Origin: Devosia sp. RR2S18
GTDB lineage: Bacteria; Pseudomonadota; Alphaproteobacteria; Rhizobiales; Devosiaceae
DNA: 64,000 nucleotides
Assembly: GCF_030177755.1 (NCBI RefSeq)
Contig: NZ_CP126539.1
Span: 1,264,001-1,328,000 of the forward strand
Direction of reading: 5' to 3'
Each line of letters begins with the position of its first letter. Position 1 is the stretch's first letter. The notes under the pieces are model-generated. The model worked only from the letters and a program-made list of their open reading frames with translations, had not been told where the DNA came from and searched no databases. Shown here one piece after another: positions 18,857 to 26,993 of the stretch. A program made the position numbers and the translations under genes.

Positions 18857-19612
18857 CTATCTCAGTAGCGGTCTAAGTTCAGACTGGATTTTTCGCATCA
18901 AGGGCAGGAAAGTCGCGATCATATGCGATGTCGAGGCCCGTGCCGATTGGGCGCCGATGTTGATGGCCGCGACGACCTCTCCCTTCGCATTGTGTAGCGG
19001 CACCGCAATGGAGTTGAGACCGAGTTCGAGCTCCTCGTCGATCACGGCAAAGCCTTGCGCGGCAACTACGGCCAGTTCGGTTGAAATGGCTGGAAGGTCC
19101 GCCTTAGTCTTTGGTGTGTAGGCGATCAGCTGCGAGCGATCGAGAATGTCGCGTGCGGCAGACTGGGGGAGGCTGGCAAGAAGGATGCGGCCCATGGACG
19201 TGCAATAGGCCGGCATGCGTGCGCCAGCGCCCAGATTGATGGACATTACCCGGCGATGGGAAGCGCGGGCGACATACAGAATCTCGGTGCCGTCGAGGAC
19301 TGCGGCCGACGAGCTTTCATTGGTTTGCGCTGACAGCTGATCCAGGAAAGGCTGGAGCAGACGTGGCAATGGGGTGGCGGCCAGATAGGAATGGCCCAGG
19401 TTCAGCACTCTGGGCGTCAGCCGGAAGAACTTACCGTCATAGCTGGCGTAGCCCAGGCTGGTGAGCGTGAGCAGGCACCGGCGAGCTGTCGCCCGTTCCA
19501 AGCCCGTCCGGTTGGCCACATCGGTGATCGAGAGGCTGGCATGGTCCTCATCGAAGCACTCGATGACTGCGAGCCCTTTCACGAGGCCATTGATGATGTC
19601 GCCTGGCCGCAT
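18857..19612 (-). CDS. IclR-family transcriptional regulator (PcaR/PobR-like)
   Basis: This 251-residue regulator has an N-terminal winged helix (SITDVANRTGLERATARRCLLTL, residues about 28-50) and a C-terminal IclR ligand domain (STSMGR-type segment YCTSMGRILLASL, IDEELELGLNSIAVPL). The RATARRCL form resembles aromatic-acid regulators such as PcaR and PobR. It lies 25 bases after the aldehyde dehydrogenase gene on the same strand, so it may be co-transcribed with it and control it. The ligand is unknown. Confidence 0.85.
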   Translation of the reverse strand: MRPGDIINGLVKGLAVIECFDEDHASLSITDVANRTGLERATARRCLLTLTSLGYASYDGKFFRLTPRVLNLGHSYLAATPLPRLLQPFLDQLSAQTNESSSAAVLDGTEILYVARASHRRVMSINLGAGARMPAYCTSMGRILLASLPQSAARDILDRSQLIAYTPKTKADLPAISTELAVVAAQGFAVIDEELELGLNSIAVPLHNAKGEVVAAINIGAQSARASTSHMIATFLPLMRKIQSELRPLLR

Positions 19613-19637
19613 GGATTAGCGCCTGAGCCTCGATGCG

Positions 19638-21083
19638 TCAGAGACCGCCAAGGCTGACATACTTGATCTCGAGATAGTCCTCGATGCCATATCTGGAGCC
19701 TTCACGGCCCACCCCCGATTCCTTAAAGCCGCCGAATGGCGCCACCTCGGTGGTGACCAGCCCATCGTTGACGCCGACAATGCCATAGTCGAGGGCTTCC
19801 GAGACACGGAAGGCACGCGCCAGGTCCTGCGTGTAGAAGTAGCAGGCAAGCCCATATTCGGTGTTGTTCGCGGCGGCGATCGCCTCGTCTTCGGTGTCGA
19901 ACCGGAAAATCGGGGCGACTGGACCGAAGATCTCCTCGCGCGCCAGGCGCATACGTGTACTAGCCTCGGCGATAATGGTGGGGGCGTAGAAGTTCTCGCC
20001 GGCGGTGTGGCGTTCGCCCCCCCGTACAATCCTGCCGCCATGCTCCCGCGCATCGCCGACAAGGTCCTCCACCTTGGCCAAGGCGCTGCTGTCGATCAAA
20101 GGACCGATCTGAGTTCCCTCCTCGCTGCCATTGCCGACCCGCAGCGCCGCAACGGCGGCGTCGAACTCTTCGAGGAAACTATCGTAAATTCCCGCCTGGA
20201 CGTAGAAACGGTTGGTGCAGACACAGGTCTGTCCGGCATTGCGGAACTTGGCGGCGACGGCGCCGCTAACGGCGCGCTCGAGGTCAGCATCATCGAAGAT
20301 CAGGAAAGGCGCATTGCCGCCCAACTCCATTGACATCTTTTTGACCGTCTCCGCGCCTTGGCGCAGCAACAGCTTGCCAACAGCCGTCGAGCCCGTGAAC
20401 GAGATTTTGGCCACTTTCGAGCTGCTGGTCAGTTCGCCGCCGATTTGCTTGGCGTCGCCAGTGACGATGTTGAGAACACCCTTGGGGATGCCTGCGGCCT
20501 CGGCCAGAACACCATAGGCAAGAGCGGAGTAGGGGGTCTGGGCGGCCGGCTTGGCCACGATGGTACAGCCCGCCGCCAGTGCCGGTCCAATCTTGCGGGC
20601 GAGCATGGAAGAGGGGAAGTTCCACGGCGTGATTGCACCCACCACACCCACGGGTTGCTTGGTGACGAGGAGTCGACGATCGGGCCAAGGAGAGGGAATG
20701 ATGTCCCCGTAGACACGCCGGGCTTCTTCGGCGAACCAAAGGATGTAGGCGGCGCTCATGCCGACTTCGCCCTTGGCCTCGGCCAGCGGCTTGCCCTGCT
20801 CGCGCGTCAGCAGCAGTGCCAATTCGTCCTGATGGGCAAGGATCAGATCGTGCAAACGGCGCAAGAGGTTCGCCCGTTCAGCCGCCGTTTTGGCGCGCCA
20901 GGCTGGAAAAGCCGCCGAAGCTGCGTCTATGGCGCGACGAGCGTCGGCAGCGCCGCCGTTCGGAGCCGTTCCAATGATCTCTCCGGTGGCCGGGTTGGTC
21001 ACCTCGAAGCTTGCACCCGAGGCGGCGGGGACCCACTCCCCATTGATGAAGTTAGCGGAGCGAAGCAGGTCGAGCTTGGTCAT
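19638..21083 (-). CDS. NAD(P)+-dependent succinate-semialdehyde dehydrogenase family
   Basis: The 481-residue ALDH has TPWNFPSSMLARKIGPALAAG, general-base Glu253 in MELGGNAPF, and catalytic Cys287 in NAGQTCVCTNR. The Cys-x-Cys pair and PFGGFKESGVGREGS near the C-terminus are typical of GabD-type enzymes that oxidise succinate semialdehyde (4-aminobutyrate or hydroxybutyrate breakdown). Glutarate semialdehyde is an alternative. It lies upstream of the IclR gene in a likely two-gene unit. Confidence 0.87.
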   Translation of the reverse strand: MTKLDLLRSANFINGEWVPAASGASFEVTNPATGEIIGTAPNGGAADARRAIDAASAAFPAWRAKTAAERANLLRRLHDLILAHQDELALLLTREQGKPLAEAKGEVGMSAAYILWFAEEARRVYGDIIPSPWPDRRLLVTKQPVGVVGAITPWNFPSSMLARKIGPALAAGCTIVAKPAAQTPYSALAYGVLAEAAGIPKGVLNIVTGDAKQIGGELTSSSKVAKISFTGSTAVGKLLLRQGAETVKKMSMELGGNAPFLIFDDADLERAVSGAVAAKFRNAGQTCVCTNRFYVQAGIYDSFLEEFDAAVAALRVGNGSEEGTQIGPLIDSSALAKVEDLVGDAREHGGRIVRGGERHTAGENFYAPTIIAEASTRMRLAREEIFGPVAPIFRFDTEDEAIAAANNTEYGLACYFYTQDLARAFRVSEALDYGIVGVNDGLVTTEVAPFGGFKESGVGREGSRYGIEDYLEIKYVSLGGL

Positions 21084-21227
21084 CTTGTCCTCAGCTGGTG
21101 ATATCGCTGGCGAGGCACTTTACCCCAGCGCACGGGGTGAGAGTCAAACGAGCCGGATACGCATTCTGCTGGTTGTCGAGTTCTTCCCTCTTGCCTGCAG
21201 GCGCCACCCTGCTATGACGCGACGAGC

Positions 21228-21303
21228 GGGCCTATAGCTCAATGGTTAGAGCCGACCGCTCATAACGGTCTGGTTCCAGGTTCGAGTCCTGGTGGGCCCA
21301 CCA
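21228..21303 (+). tRNA. tRNA with CAT anticodon, probably tRNA-Ile2 (lysidine type)
   Basis: A complete 76-base cloverleaf: acceptor GGGCCTA pairs with TGGGCCC, the D-arm is GCTC/GAGC, the anticodon stem GACCG/CGGTC encloses loop CTCATAA (anticodon CAT), the T-arm is CCAGG/CCTGG around TTCGAGT, and the CCA is encoded. The GGGCC acceptor and overall pattern resemble tRNA-Ile(CAT), in which TilS converts C34 to lysidine; elongator tRNA-Met is the alternative. The tRNA call is certain; the amino acid is inferred. Confidence 0.93.
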
Positions 21304-21311
21304 GCTTTATC

Positions 21312-21341
21312 AAGGGGTTAGCCTTTATCGGCTGACCCCTT
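21312..21341 (+). terminator. terminator after the tRNA gene
   Basis: A 12-bp stem with one G-T wobble (aaggggttagcc / ggctgacccctt) around a 6-base loop is followed by a T-rich run (ttgattt). It starts nine bases after the tRNA CCA. Confidence 0.85.
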
Positions 21342-21457
21342 TTGATTTACGTCCCGGTTTATGTCCCGGAGATAGATGTGATCGGGACCATGGATTGACG
21401 CAGTGTTCCCGTTTCGTTCATGCTTGGGCATGGGCCAGAATCCCCGATCCGGACTGA

Positions 21458-21628
21458 ACTACCGCACGCGGCTGCTATCTCGCCAGCGATCTACTCGAGT
21501 GCGGCTATCATCCTGACCTGTTCGTCGAGGAGCTCTTCGGCCCTCGGTGCCCGAATTGCGGTAGCCCGAACTTCTTCCGTGTCCGGGAACGATACGCCAA
21601 CTCCGATGATGTTGGCACACGTTGATTA
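21458..21628 (+). pseudogene. zinc-ribbon protein fragment without a start codon
   Basis: This frame opens directly after a stop and has no usable start. It still encodes a protein-like C-terminus of about 56 residues: LASDLLECGYHPDLFVEEL, then the zinc-knuckle half CPNCGSPNFF and an RVRERY tail. It is probably the 3' remnant of a gene whose 5' part was lost next to the tRNA. The family is unknown. Confidence 0.45.
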
Positions 21629-21760
21629 GACGACCTGCAGGGGAGCGTCGTATCCAGCTCTGGAAGGACGAGTTCTATGGGCCGCTGCCACCGCCGGATT
21701 GACCGCTGTCGCGACTCGCATTACCAGTCATAATTATCGGAGTTAGAATTCCGACCGGAC

Positions 21761-21782
21761 AACCCGCCCTCGCCGGCGGGTT
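21761..21782 (+). terminator. hairpin terminator
   Basis: A perfect 8-bp stem (aacccgcc / ggcgggtt) with a 6-base loop is followed by ttgtcgtttct. It lies 20 bases before a small ORF and would end transcription coming from the left. Confidence 0.7.
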
Positions 21783-21802
21783 TTGTCGTTTCTGGAGACT
21801 GG

Positions 21803-21973
21803 ATGACCGAACTCGCAGCCTGGCTGCAGGTGGTCATCGGCCTCGCCACCCTCTTCATTGCTATCCTTCAGCCGTCCCGCACCCGTCGCCGTATGCGCCG
21901 GGTCACGACGCGTTGGAAAGGATTTGGGATGGAGTGGAGCCGGCGGGTCGAAGACACCGACGACCAGGCCTAA
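21803..21973 (+). CDS. tiny single-helix membrane protein
   Basis: A 56-residue ORF begins MTELAAWLQVVIGLATLFIA with one predicted transmembrane helix (residues 4-22). A strongly basic segment follows (RTRRRMRRVTTRWK), then an acidic end. A ggag ribosome site precedes the ATG by seven bases. The single helix plus basic tail resembles small phage or holin-like proteins, which suits the island, but no family is recognised. Confidence 0.5.
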   Translation: MTELAAWLQVVIGLATLFIAILQPSRTRRRMRRVTTRWKGFGMEWSRRVEDTDDQA

Positions 21974-22038
21974 TCGCCCTTCCACTGCCCCCTATCTGAA
22001 CATGGCATGGAGAGCGATGGATGACGCACGCCTATACA

Positions 22039-22326
22039 TTATCGCTGCAGCTCACCCCATTCTCCCCGCCACAGCTGGCTGCTCTCGATGTCGATGGCGA
22101 TGGCGCGGTAGCCGTATGCCTCGGCATAGCTGTCAGCCAGCTTGATAGCGGTATCGATCTCGTGTGGACCATCAAAGCCGGGCGGCAACTCCTCCCACTT
22201 GGGTAACTTGATTTCGCCCGTGGTGACGCCGGCATCATCAGTGCGCACGACAAGGACAATCGACCGCGGATCGGGTTCGTCGACGTTCAGCAGGTACAGC
22301 GGCCGTAAGTGATTCAAAGGACTCAT
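22039..22326 (-). CDS. hypothetical protein
   Basis: About 95 residues from MSPLNHLRPLYLLNVDEPDP. The protein is soluble, with a beta-rich start (IVLVVRTDDAGVTTGEI), a proline-rich middle (LPKWEELPPGFDGPHE) and a helical end. An upstream in-frame start near 22371 would add 15 residues and overlap the divergent ligase start; no strong ribosome site decides between them. I recognise no family. Its composition looks coding. Confidence 0.6.
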   Translation of the reverse strand: MSPLNHLRPLYLLNVDEPDPRSIVLVVRTDDAGVTTGEIKLPKWEELPPGFDGPHEIDTAIKLADSYAEAYGYRAIAIDIESSQLWRGEWGELQR

Positions 22327-22383
22327 CGATTTTCCGTGATCCGACTCGCAACGTAAGGATTGCGAGGCCATTTCGTGAGTCTC

Positions 22384-23244
22384 ATGAATCACTTAGCGCA
22401 CAAAGTTACGATGCAGCCGACGTTGACGGATCAGCCTCCGGTCGGCGACGGCTGGCTGCATGAAATCAAATACGACGGTTACCGGACCCAACTCAGCGTC
22501 TGGTCCGGACACGCGCTGGCATACAGCCGCAATGGCCACAACTGGAGCGATCGCTACAAGCCGATCTGTGAAACCGCCAAAGGATTGCCGGTTCTCTCCG
22601 CGCTGATCGATGGTGAAGTCTGCGTCCAAGACGACAAAGGTGTCACAGACTTCTCTGCCCTCCCGAGGGCCATCTCGGAGCGGCCTGGCGACCTGGTGTT
22701 CTTCGCATTCGATTTGCTCCACCTCGATGGCGTCAATTTAGACGACAGGCCGCTGGAGGAACGACGGGCCAAGTTGCGGTGGCTCCTCGATCAGCTGCCA
22801 GACAGCCGGTTGGTGATGTCGGATGAGTTCACCGGTGATGGCAAAAGCTTCTTCGAGCTCGCCGACCGGCATGGATTGGAAGGCATCGTCAGCAAACGGA
22901 AAGGCAGCCGGTATCGATCAGGCAGCTCTCGGGATTGGCTGAAGATCAAGTGTTGGAAAAGCGATACCTTCGACATCATTGGCATTGAGCGGGATAAGGA
23001 GGGCGTCCCACATGCGCTGGTGGCAGATGCCTCAGGCTATCGTGGCTCGGCATACCTGACATTGCCTGGCGGTGCGCGGGAGCTGTTCTGGCGATGGACC
23101 GAGCAGCATGCTGCCGAGCAAGGCCCGTTCAAGAAGCGTGGCGCACAGTGGCTGCAACAGGGCTTGCGAGCGCAGGTTCGGTTCCTCAAGGGATCGGACA
23201 AGCTGCGGCATGCGGTGGTTCAGAGCATCCAAGTCGAGGGCTGA
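22384..23244 (+). CDS. ATP-dependent DNA ligase (LigD ligase-domain type)
   Basis: About 286 residues with the full ligase core: adenylation motif I EIKYDGYR (nucleophile Lys29 from this start), motif III FFAFDLLHLDG, motif IV LEGIVSKRKGSRYRSG, motif V WLKIKCW, and a short OB-type C-terminal domain. It corresponds to the ligase module of LigD used in non-homologous end joining, without polymerase or nuclease modules. No Ku gene is in the window. Start choice is uncertain, since no good ribosome site precedes either the ATG or the alternative TTG at 22360. Confidence 0.88.
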   Translation: MNHLAHKVTMQPTLTDQPPVGDGWLHEIKYDGYRTQLSVWSGHALAYSRNGHNWSDRYKPICETAKGLPVLSALIDGEVCVQDDKGVTDFSALPRAISERPGDLVFFAFDLLHLDGVNLDDRPLEERRAKLRWLLDQLPDSRLVMSDEFTGDGKSFFELADRHGLEGIVSKRKGSRYRSGSSRDWLKIKCWKSDTFDIIGIERDKEGVPHALVADASGYRGSAYLTLPGGARELFWRWTEQHAAEQGPFKKRGAQWLQQGLRAQVRFLKGSDKLRHAVVQSIQVEG

Positions 23245-23343
23245 ACTAACCTATCGTCCGCACTATCGTTTGGGTGAATCGCCGGAATTTCCGGTAATTC
23301 AGTTGAACCTAACCCTCCTTAACTTCCAGTTTGATGTCGGTTT

Positions 23344-24162
23344 TCAGAACCTCGGTTTGGGGCTGTATTCACTGACCTCGATCACCATGTCCCTCTTCCA
23401 ATGGGCGTAGTTTTCGGTCCGGTAGCCATGCGGATTGCAAATGACCTTCGTGTTGCCGACGCTGTAGTCGAAAGAGTCGTGAGTATGCCCATGGAGCCAC
23501 AGCTTCGGCTGGTGCCGCTCGATCAACTCCGAAAGGTTCGAGACGAAAGCGGCCGTACACAAGTCGTACTGCCATTCCGTCGCAATGCTGTCGGGATGGG
23601 GTGCGTGGTGGCTGACAACAACAGTCGGCAGCTCGGACCTTTCGAGTTCCTCGTCGAGCCACTGCACGCTCTGAGCATGCTGCAGCATGGCGTCTTTCGG
23701 CGTCCAGGTCTTGCCGTTGGGCTTATGGATAAACCTGAAATCGCTGACGGAATTCTGGGCAGCCGCCATGGCACAGGCCATTCCAACATCGTCATCCCCG
23801 CAGAGCACACGGAAATCGCTCCAGAGCGTGGTGCCGAGGAAACGGATGCCATCGATGGTGATACCCATATCATCCAAAACATGGACCTTATTGCTGGTCC
23901 TTGCGGCAGCCTGTCCGGCAAGAGCCCGATTGCTCTGGATCGAGTGTGATCGGCTGTAGAACTCATGATTACCGGGCACATACAGGCACGGCATGTACTG
24001 GCCGATATGGAAATCGAGCCACTCGACGCCAAAGCCCGGGTCTTGCTCGATTAAATCGCCGGCGCACACGCAGACATCGGCGTCCGGAATGCCTCGAAAA
24101 AAGTGCGAGAACGTGCTCTTGTCGCGGGTCATGTGCAGGTCTGAGAAAAGCCAAATCTTCAT
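23344..24162 (-). CDS. calcineurin-like metallophosphoesterase
   Basis: This 272-residue protein has all metallophosphoesterase motifs in order: FSDLHMTRD, CAGDLIE, VPGNHEFY, VVSHHAPH near residue 180 and LHGHTHDSFDY near residue 220. These residues hold two metal ions and cleave phosphoesters. Substrates range from nucleotides to phosphodiesters and cannot be told here. Family length is normal and there is no signal peptide, so it acts in the cytoplasm. It converges with the DNA ligase gene. Confidence 0.87.
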   Translation of the reverse strand: MKIWLFSDLHMTRDKSTFSHFFRGIPDADVCVCAGDLIEQDPGFGVEWLDFHIGQYMPCLYVPGNHEFYSRSHSIQSNRALAGQAAARTSNKVHVLDDMGITIDGIRFLGTTLWSDFRVLCGDDDVGMACAMAAAQNSVSDFRFIHKPNGKTWTPKDAMLQHAQSVQWLDEELERSELPTVVVSHHAPHPDSIATEWQYDLCTAAFVSNLSELIERHQPKLWLHGHTHDSFDYSVGNTKVICNPHGYRTENYAHWKRDMVIEVSEYSPKPRF

Positions 24163-24535
24163 AGTGTGTCCCCTTCGTCAGCAAGTGTCGCTGACGGGGA
24201 TGCAAGGGACCAGCCGCGTAATGAATTCTCATCAAAATTGGAAATGATGAGAATGTGTTACGGGGCCTGTGATGGTTTCTCCACGTTTTCGATTTTGTGG
24301 AGTATCCGTTACAGCGGGTCGCCAACGACCTCATATCGGCGCGAGCCCGGGTTGATCCGGCGCAGGCCGAGCTTCTTGAGCACCGGTGGTGGGCAGGGCC
24401 GGCTGCCGTTGAGGAAGCTGTCAACGACGGGCACCCTGCTAGGAGTGAGCCGGCGCAGGTTCAGCATCGCTGGCAAGCAGAGAACCCCGCCATTAGCCGT
24501 GGGTGCACGCCCGGTGTACAGATCCTCCCACGGCT
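24163..24535. other. 373-base stretch with no confident gene
   Basis: Between the metallophosphoesterase start and the MarR stop I see no convincing full gene. The minus-strand frame ending at 24309 reads protein-like for about 75 codons but has no proper start outside its last 52 codons; it is listed separately. Confidence 0.5.
24309..24467 (-). CDS. possible 52-residue ORF or gene remnant
   Basis: This frame reads MLNLRRLTPSRVPVVDSFLNG, then CPPPVLKKLGLRRINPGSRRYEVV. The protein-like pattern continues upstream of the ATG (KPWEDLYTGRAPTANGG), but the frame is closed by a stop inside the MarR coding end. No ribosome site is evident. It may be the tail of a lost gene. Confidence 0.3.
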   Translation of the reverse strand: MLNLRRLTPSRVPVVDSFLNGSRPCPPPVLKKLGLRRINPGSRRYEVVGDPL

Positions 24536-24922
24536 TTAGTCTGGAAGATCGCTACTTAAGGCCTCGGAAATGTCGGTCAATAGACTGAGTCCGTTGAGCG
24601 ACAGCGACAGCTTTCGGCTTCGGCGATCCTGATCGTCCCCGACCTTTCTCACGAGACGCATGCCAGGTTGATTGGGTAAGCCGTCTGACAGTTGCGCACA
24701 TTGCCGGAAAATGGTGGGTGAGGGTAAATTCAACTGCGTCCCCAGTTCGGTCGCCGTTATTCCACCCCCCCCCTTGTGCTGCGCGATAGCTAGAAAAGTC
24801 GCCAGACCTCCCAACGTCATGTTCGGGAAGCGGCTTCGCACCAGTTCCAACACGTAGACGAACCTCTGAAATTCGGTGTCGGGCGCTCCGGAGGCCAAGA
24901 AGATTTCGCGCTGCATACTCAT
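24536..24922 (-). CDS. MarR-family winged-helix regulator
   Basis: The 128-residue protein fits a MarR winged helix: helical start (FQRFVYVLELVRSRFP), then LGTQLNLPSPTIFRQCAQL as recognition region, and a wing with KVGDDQDRRSRKLSLSLNG. AAAGG precedes the ATG. A run of nine C bases (24765-24773; G on the coding strand) sits between the first helices and the HTH, so a one-base slip would truncate the protein. Ligand and targets are unknown. It is divergent from the 25086 gene, which it may control. Confidence 0.75.
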   Translation of the reverse strand: MSMQREIFLASGAPDTEFQRFVYVLELVRSRFPNMTLGGLATFLAIAQHKGGGGITATELGTQLNLPSPTIFRQCAQLSDGLPNQPGMRLVRKVGDDQDRRSRKLSLSLNGLSLLTDISEALSSDLPD

Positions 24923-25085
24923 AAGTTAACCTTTCGATAACCATGGCGGGAGGGACTCTCTTGCGTTTTCAGAACTATCACACAATAGTCATTTTCATGA
25001 TAATAAACCTCGGGCTTGCATTCGATCGGATGCGCGGTGCGCTTGGCACCACTCACTGCCCGATGTCCACCGAAGGATAAGGAAT

Positions 25086-25616
25086 ATGAAGCAGTTCTTT
25101 GAAGGCAACGAGGGGACAATCTTCGGCTCTTACATTGGAGGAGAGTTCAAATTGGCAGAGGTAGTGATCTTCCCGGCCGATGAAGATAGCGGGGAACCGC
25201 CGACCATCTCTTTCCTACTAACCATTCCGGGAGGAAGCGAAACAGTATCTGAGACAATCGTAGACGGCGAACTGCCTAACTGCGATGGTTGCTGGGCGGA
25301 TAACCTCCAGCAATTGAAGCTAGACGGAGAAGAAAACTCCGACCTTCTTTATAGTGTCAATGAGGCTTTGAGGCCTTTGGTAGCTGGTACTGCTCTAGAT
25401 CGAGAGCTTCTCCTGTGGGAGGCGGAGCGGCTACGCTGTTCTGTTGAGTATCAGGGTAACTTGATTTTTGACCAACCTTGGTTGTTGAAAAGCGACTTAT
25501 TTTCCACCAGTTGCGGATCACTGCACCAAGTCCAGTATGAACTGAAGTTGCTAGCCAAGGCGCAACTAAAGCGCCGGTCTAAGTTGAAGAAGAAGGCGAA
25601 TAGTAAGGCTCTTTGA
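25086..25616 (+). CDS. hypothetical protein of atypical composition
   Basis: This 176-residue protein begins MKQFFEGNEGTIFGSYIGGE and ends with a strongly basic tail (LKRRSKLKKKANSK). It contains four cysteines, including DCDGCW-like NCDGCW. It has no signal peptide. The start is supported by aagga before the ATG. Its codon use is more AT-rich than the core genes, consistent with acquisition. I recognise no family. It lies between the MarR gene and the IS element. Confidence 0.65.
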   Translation: MKQFFEGNEGTIFGSYIGGEFKLAEVVIFPADEDSGEPPTISFLLTIPGGSETVSETIVDGELPNCDGCWADNLQQLKLDGEENSDLLYSVNEALRPLVAGTALDRELLLWEAERLRCSVEYQGNLIFDQPWLLKSDLFSTSCGSLHQVQYELKLLAKAQLKRRSKLKKKANSKAL

Positions 25617-25708
25617 TAAACTCGACACATCCCGCGCGCATTATTCAAGCGCTTTGCAAGTAATTGTCGTTGTTGTTTTTGCGTATTTTTATGTTGGAGT
25701 AAATAGGT

Positions 25709-25725
25709 GGAGACCCGCAAAAACT
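25709..25725 (+). repeat. IS left terminal inverted repeat
   Basis: 17 bp, exactly complementary to the right end. It is flanked outside by AGGT. Confidence 0.93.
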
Positions 25726-25837
25726 GCTTTGGTGAGCCCCAGCTTTTCCATGAGTGCTGGCTGAGTTCAGTGTCGGGCTAGGGCTTCGGCCCTGGGTGGC
25801 GACCCATGGAGGCGTTTTCGAGGTGCTTCGGGCGGAC

Positions 25838-26917
25838 TCATGCCTTGGCAACGCACCTTTCGTGGAAGATCAGGCGGTCGAAGTTGTAGGCGAGATTGGC
25901 CAAGGTGAGTTTGGCTTCGGCTCTGGTGATGCCGATGGTGCGGATGAACAGGCCGAACCGGTTTTTCTGATGGGCAAAGACATGCTCGACCTTGGCACGG
26001 ATCGCAGACTTGGCCGCGTTGGCTCTGGCGGTCGCGATCGGCATCGATTTGCCCTTGGGCTTGCGCCGATGGATGCGGCTGGTCAGCATGCGGTCGGCGA
26101 GCCAAGCCTCGTTGCTCTGTGAGCGGTAGGCGCTGTCGGCCCAGACTTCGCTGCCAGTGTTTTGTCGGTCGATGACCTGGCGCAGCATGCGTCCATCGGG
26201 ATGATTGGCCGAGGTCACGGCAGCGGCCCGGATGAAGCCATAGCGCCGGTCGATGCTGATATGGCTTTTGTATCCGAACACCGGCAGCGCGATCATGGGC
26301 AACGGCGTGCCATCTGGCCGATACCGCACCCTGCCGCCAATCTTGAGCGTCCAGCGCGCATCGGTATCCTTCTGCGCCGCCTTGGCCGGCTCGTCAGGCC
26401 ATATCTCCTGTGCCGTCTTGCCAGCCTTGATGGCGTCCCGCTCGCCATCGGTGTTGCGCTGCTTGGGCGCAGGCACCAGGGAGGCGTCGACGATCTGCCC
26501 CGACATAGGGATGTAGCCCTTCTTGTGCAGTTGCCAGTCGAACGCCTTCATCACCCGCTTGAGCGTGCCGGTCTCGGTCATCCGGTTGCGGAAATGGCGA
26601 ATGGTGTTCTCATCGGGGGTGCGGTCACCGAGCGAGAACCCCAGGAACCGCATCCAGCTGAGCCGATCCCGGATCATGAACTCCATGCGGGCATCGGATA
26701 AGTTGTGCTGGGCTTGCAGGATCAGTATCTTGAACATGGCTACCGGATCGAACGGAGGGCGGCCACCCTTGCTGCCATCGCCATAACCCAGCCCTTCGAC
26801 CAGCCAAGACCGGAAGTACTCAAAGTCTACCGTCTGCTCCAACACCTCGAGCGGATCGCCATGCTGACTCAGCGCCTCAAGATGATCGTTGAGACTGAAC
26901 AGCGAGTGTGGGTCCAT
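25838..26917 (-). CDS. IS5-family DDE transposase
   Basis: The 359-residue transposase has an N-terminal DUF772-like domain (GRPPFDPVAMFKILILQ, then LSWMRFLGFSLGDRTPDENT) and a DDE core. The core Asp residues are in QIVDASLVP and WADSAYRS and the Glu in KVEHVFAHQKNRFGL, with the Y(2)R(3)E(6)K-like FGLFIRTIG segment. The frame is intact and of full length. It lies wholly between the inverted repeats. Confidence 0.94.
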   Translation of the reverse strand: MDPHSLFSLNDHLEALSQHGDPLEVLEQTVDFEYFRSWLVEGLGYGDGSKGGRPPFDPVAMFKILILQAQHNLSDARMEFMIRDRLSWMRFLGFSLGDRTPDENTIRHFRNRMTETGTLKRVMKAFDWQLHKKGYIPMSGQIVDASLVPAPKQRNTDGERDAIKAGKTAQEIWPDEPAKAAQKDTDARWTLKIGGRVRYRPDGTPLPMIALPVFGYKSHISIDRRYGFIRAAAVTSANHPDGRMLRQVIDRQNTGSEVWADSAYRSQSNEAWLADRMLTSRIHRRKPKGKSMPIATARANAAKSAIRAKVEHVFAHQKNRFGLFIRTIGITRAEAKLTLANLAYNFDRLIFHERCVAKA

Positions 26918-26974
26918 GATGCAGCTCCATGATCGGGCGACATCAGTGAATCACGATAGCATCGATGCTGCGAG

Positions 26975-26991
26975 AGTTTTTGCGGGTCTCC
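26975..26991 (-). repeat. IS right terminal inverted repeat
   Basis: 17 bp, exactly complementary to the left end. It is followed by the second AGGT. Confidence 0.93.
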
Positions 26992-26993
26992 AG

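Larger units (their letters stand above)
21304..21802. other. intergenic stretch at the start of the island
   Basis: About 500 bases between the tRNA gene and the first small intact ORF. It holds two terminator-like hairpins and a protein fragment, listed separately. No integrase gene or intact long frame is visible. Confidence 0.6.
25709..26991 (-). mobile_element. complete IS5-type insertion sequence
   Basis: The element is 1283 bp. Perfect 17-bp terminal inverted repeats (ggagacccgcaaaaact at 25709-25725 and its complement at 26975-26991) enclose one transposase gene. Both sides carry the same 4-bp AGGT (25705-25708 and 26992-26995), a target-site duplication. Intact ends, duplication and gene point to a fairly recent, probably active copy. 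Insertion split a ribosome-binding site from the start codon of the next gene. Confidence 0.92.

Noticed and set aside
21279..21303. tRNA 3' end as attL with a matching attR further right
   Set aside because: I looked for a second copy of the 3' end through the island and near 30.45 kb and found none; island status rests on content only.
24552..24944. 130-codon alternative frame over the MarR gene
   Set aside because: Frame-shifted image of the MarR coding sequence; winged-helix features are only in the 24536-24922 frame.
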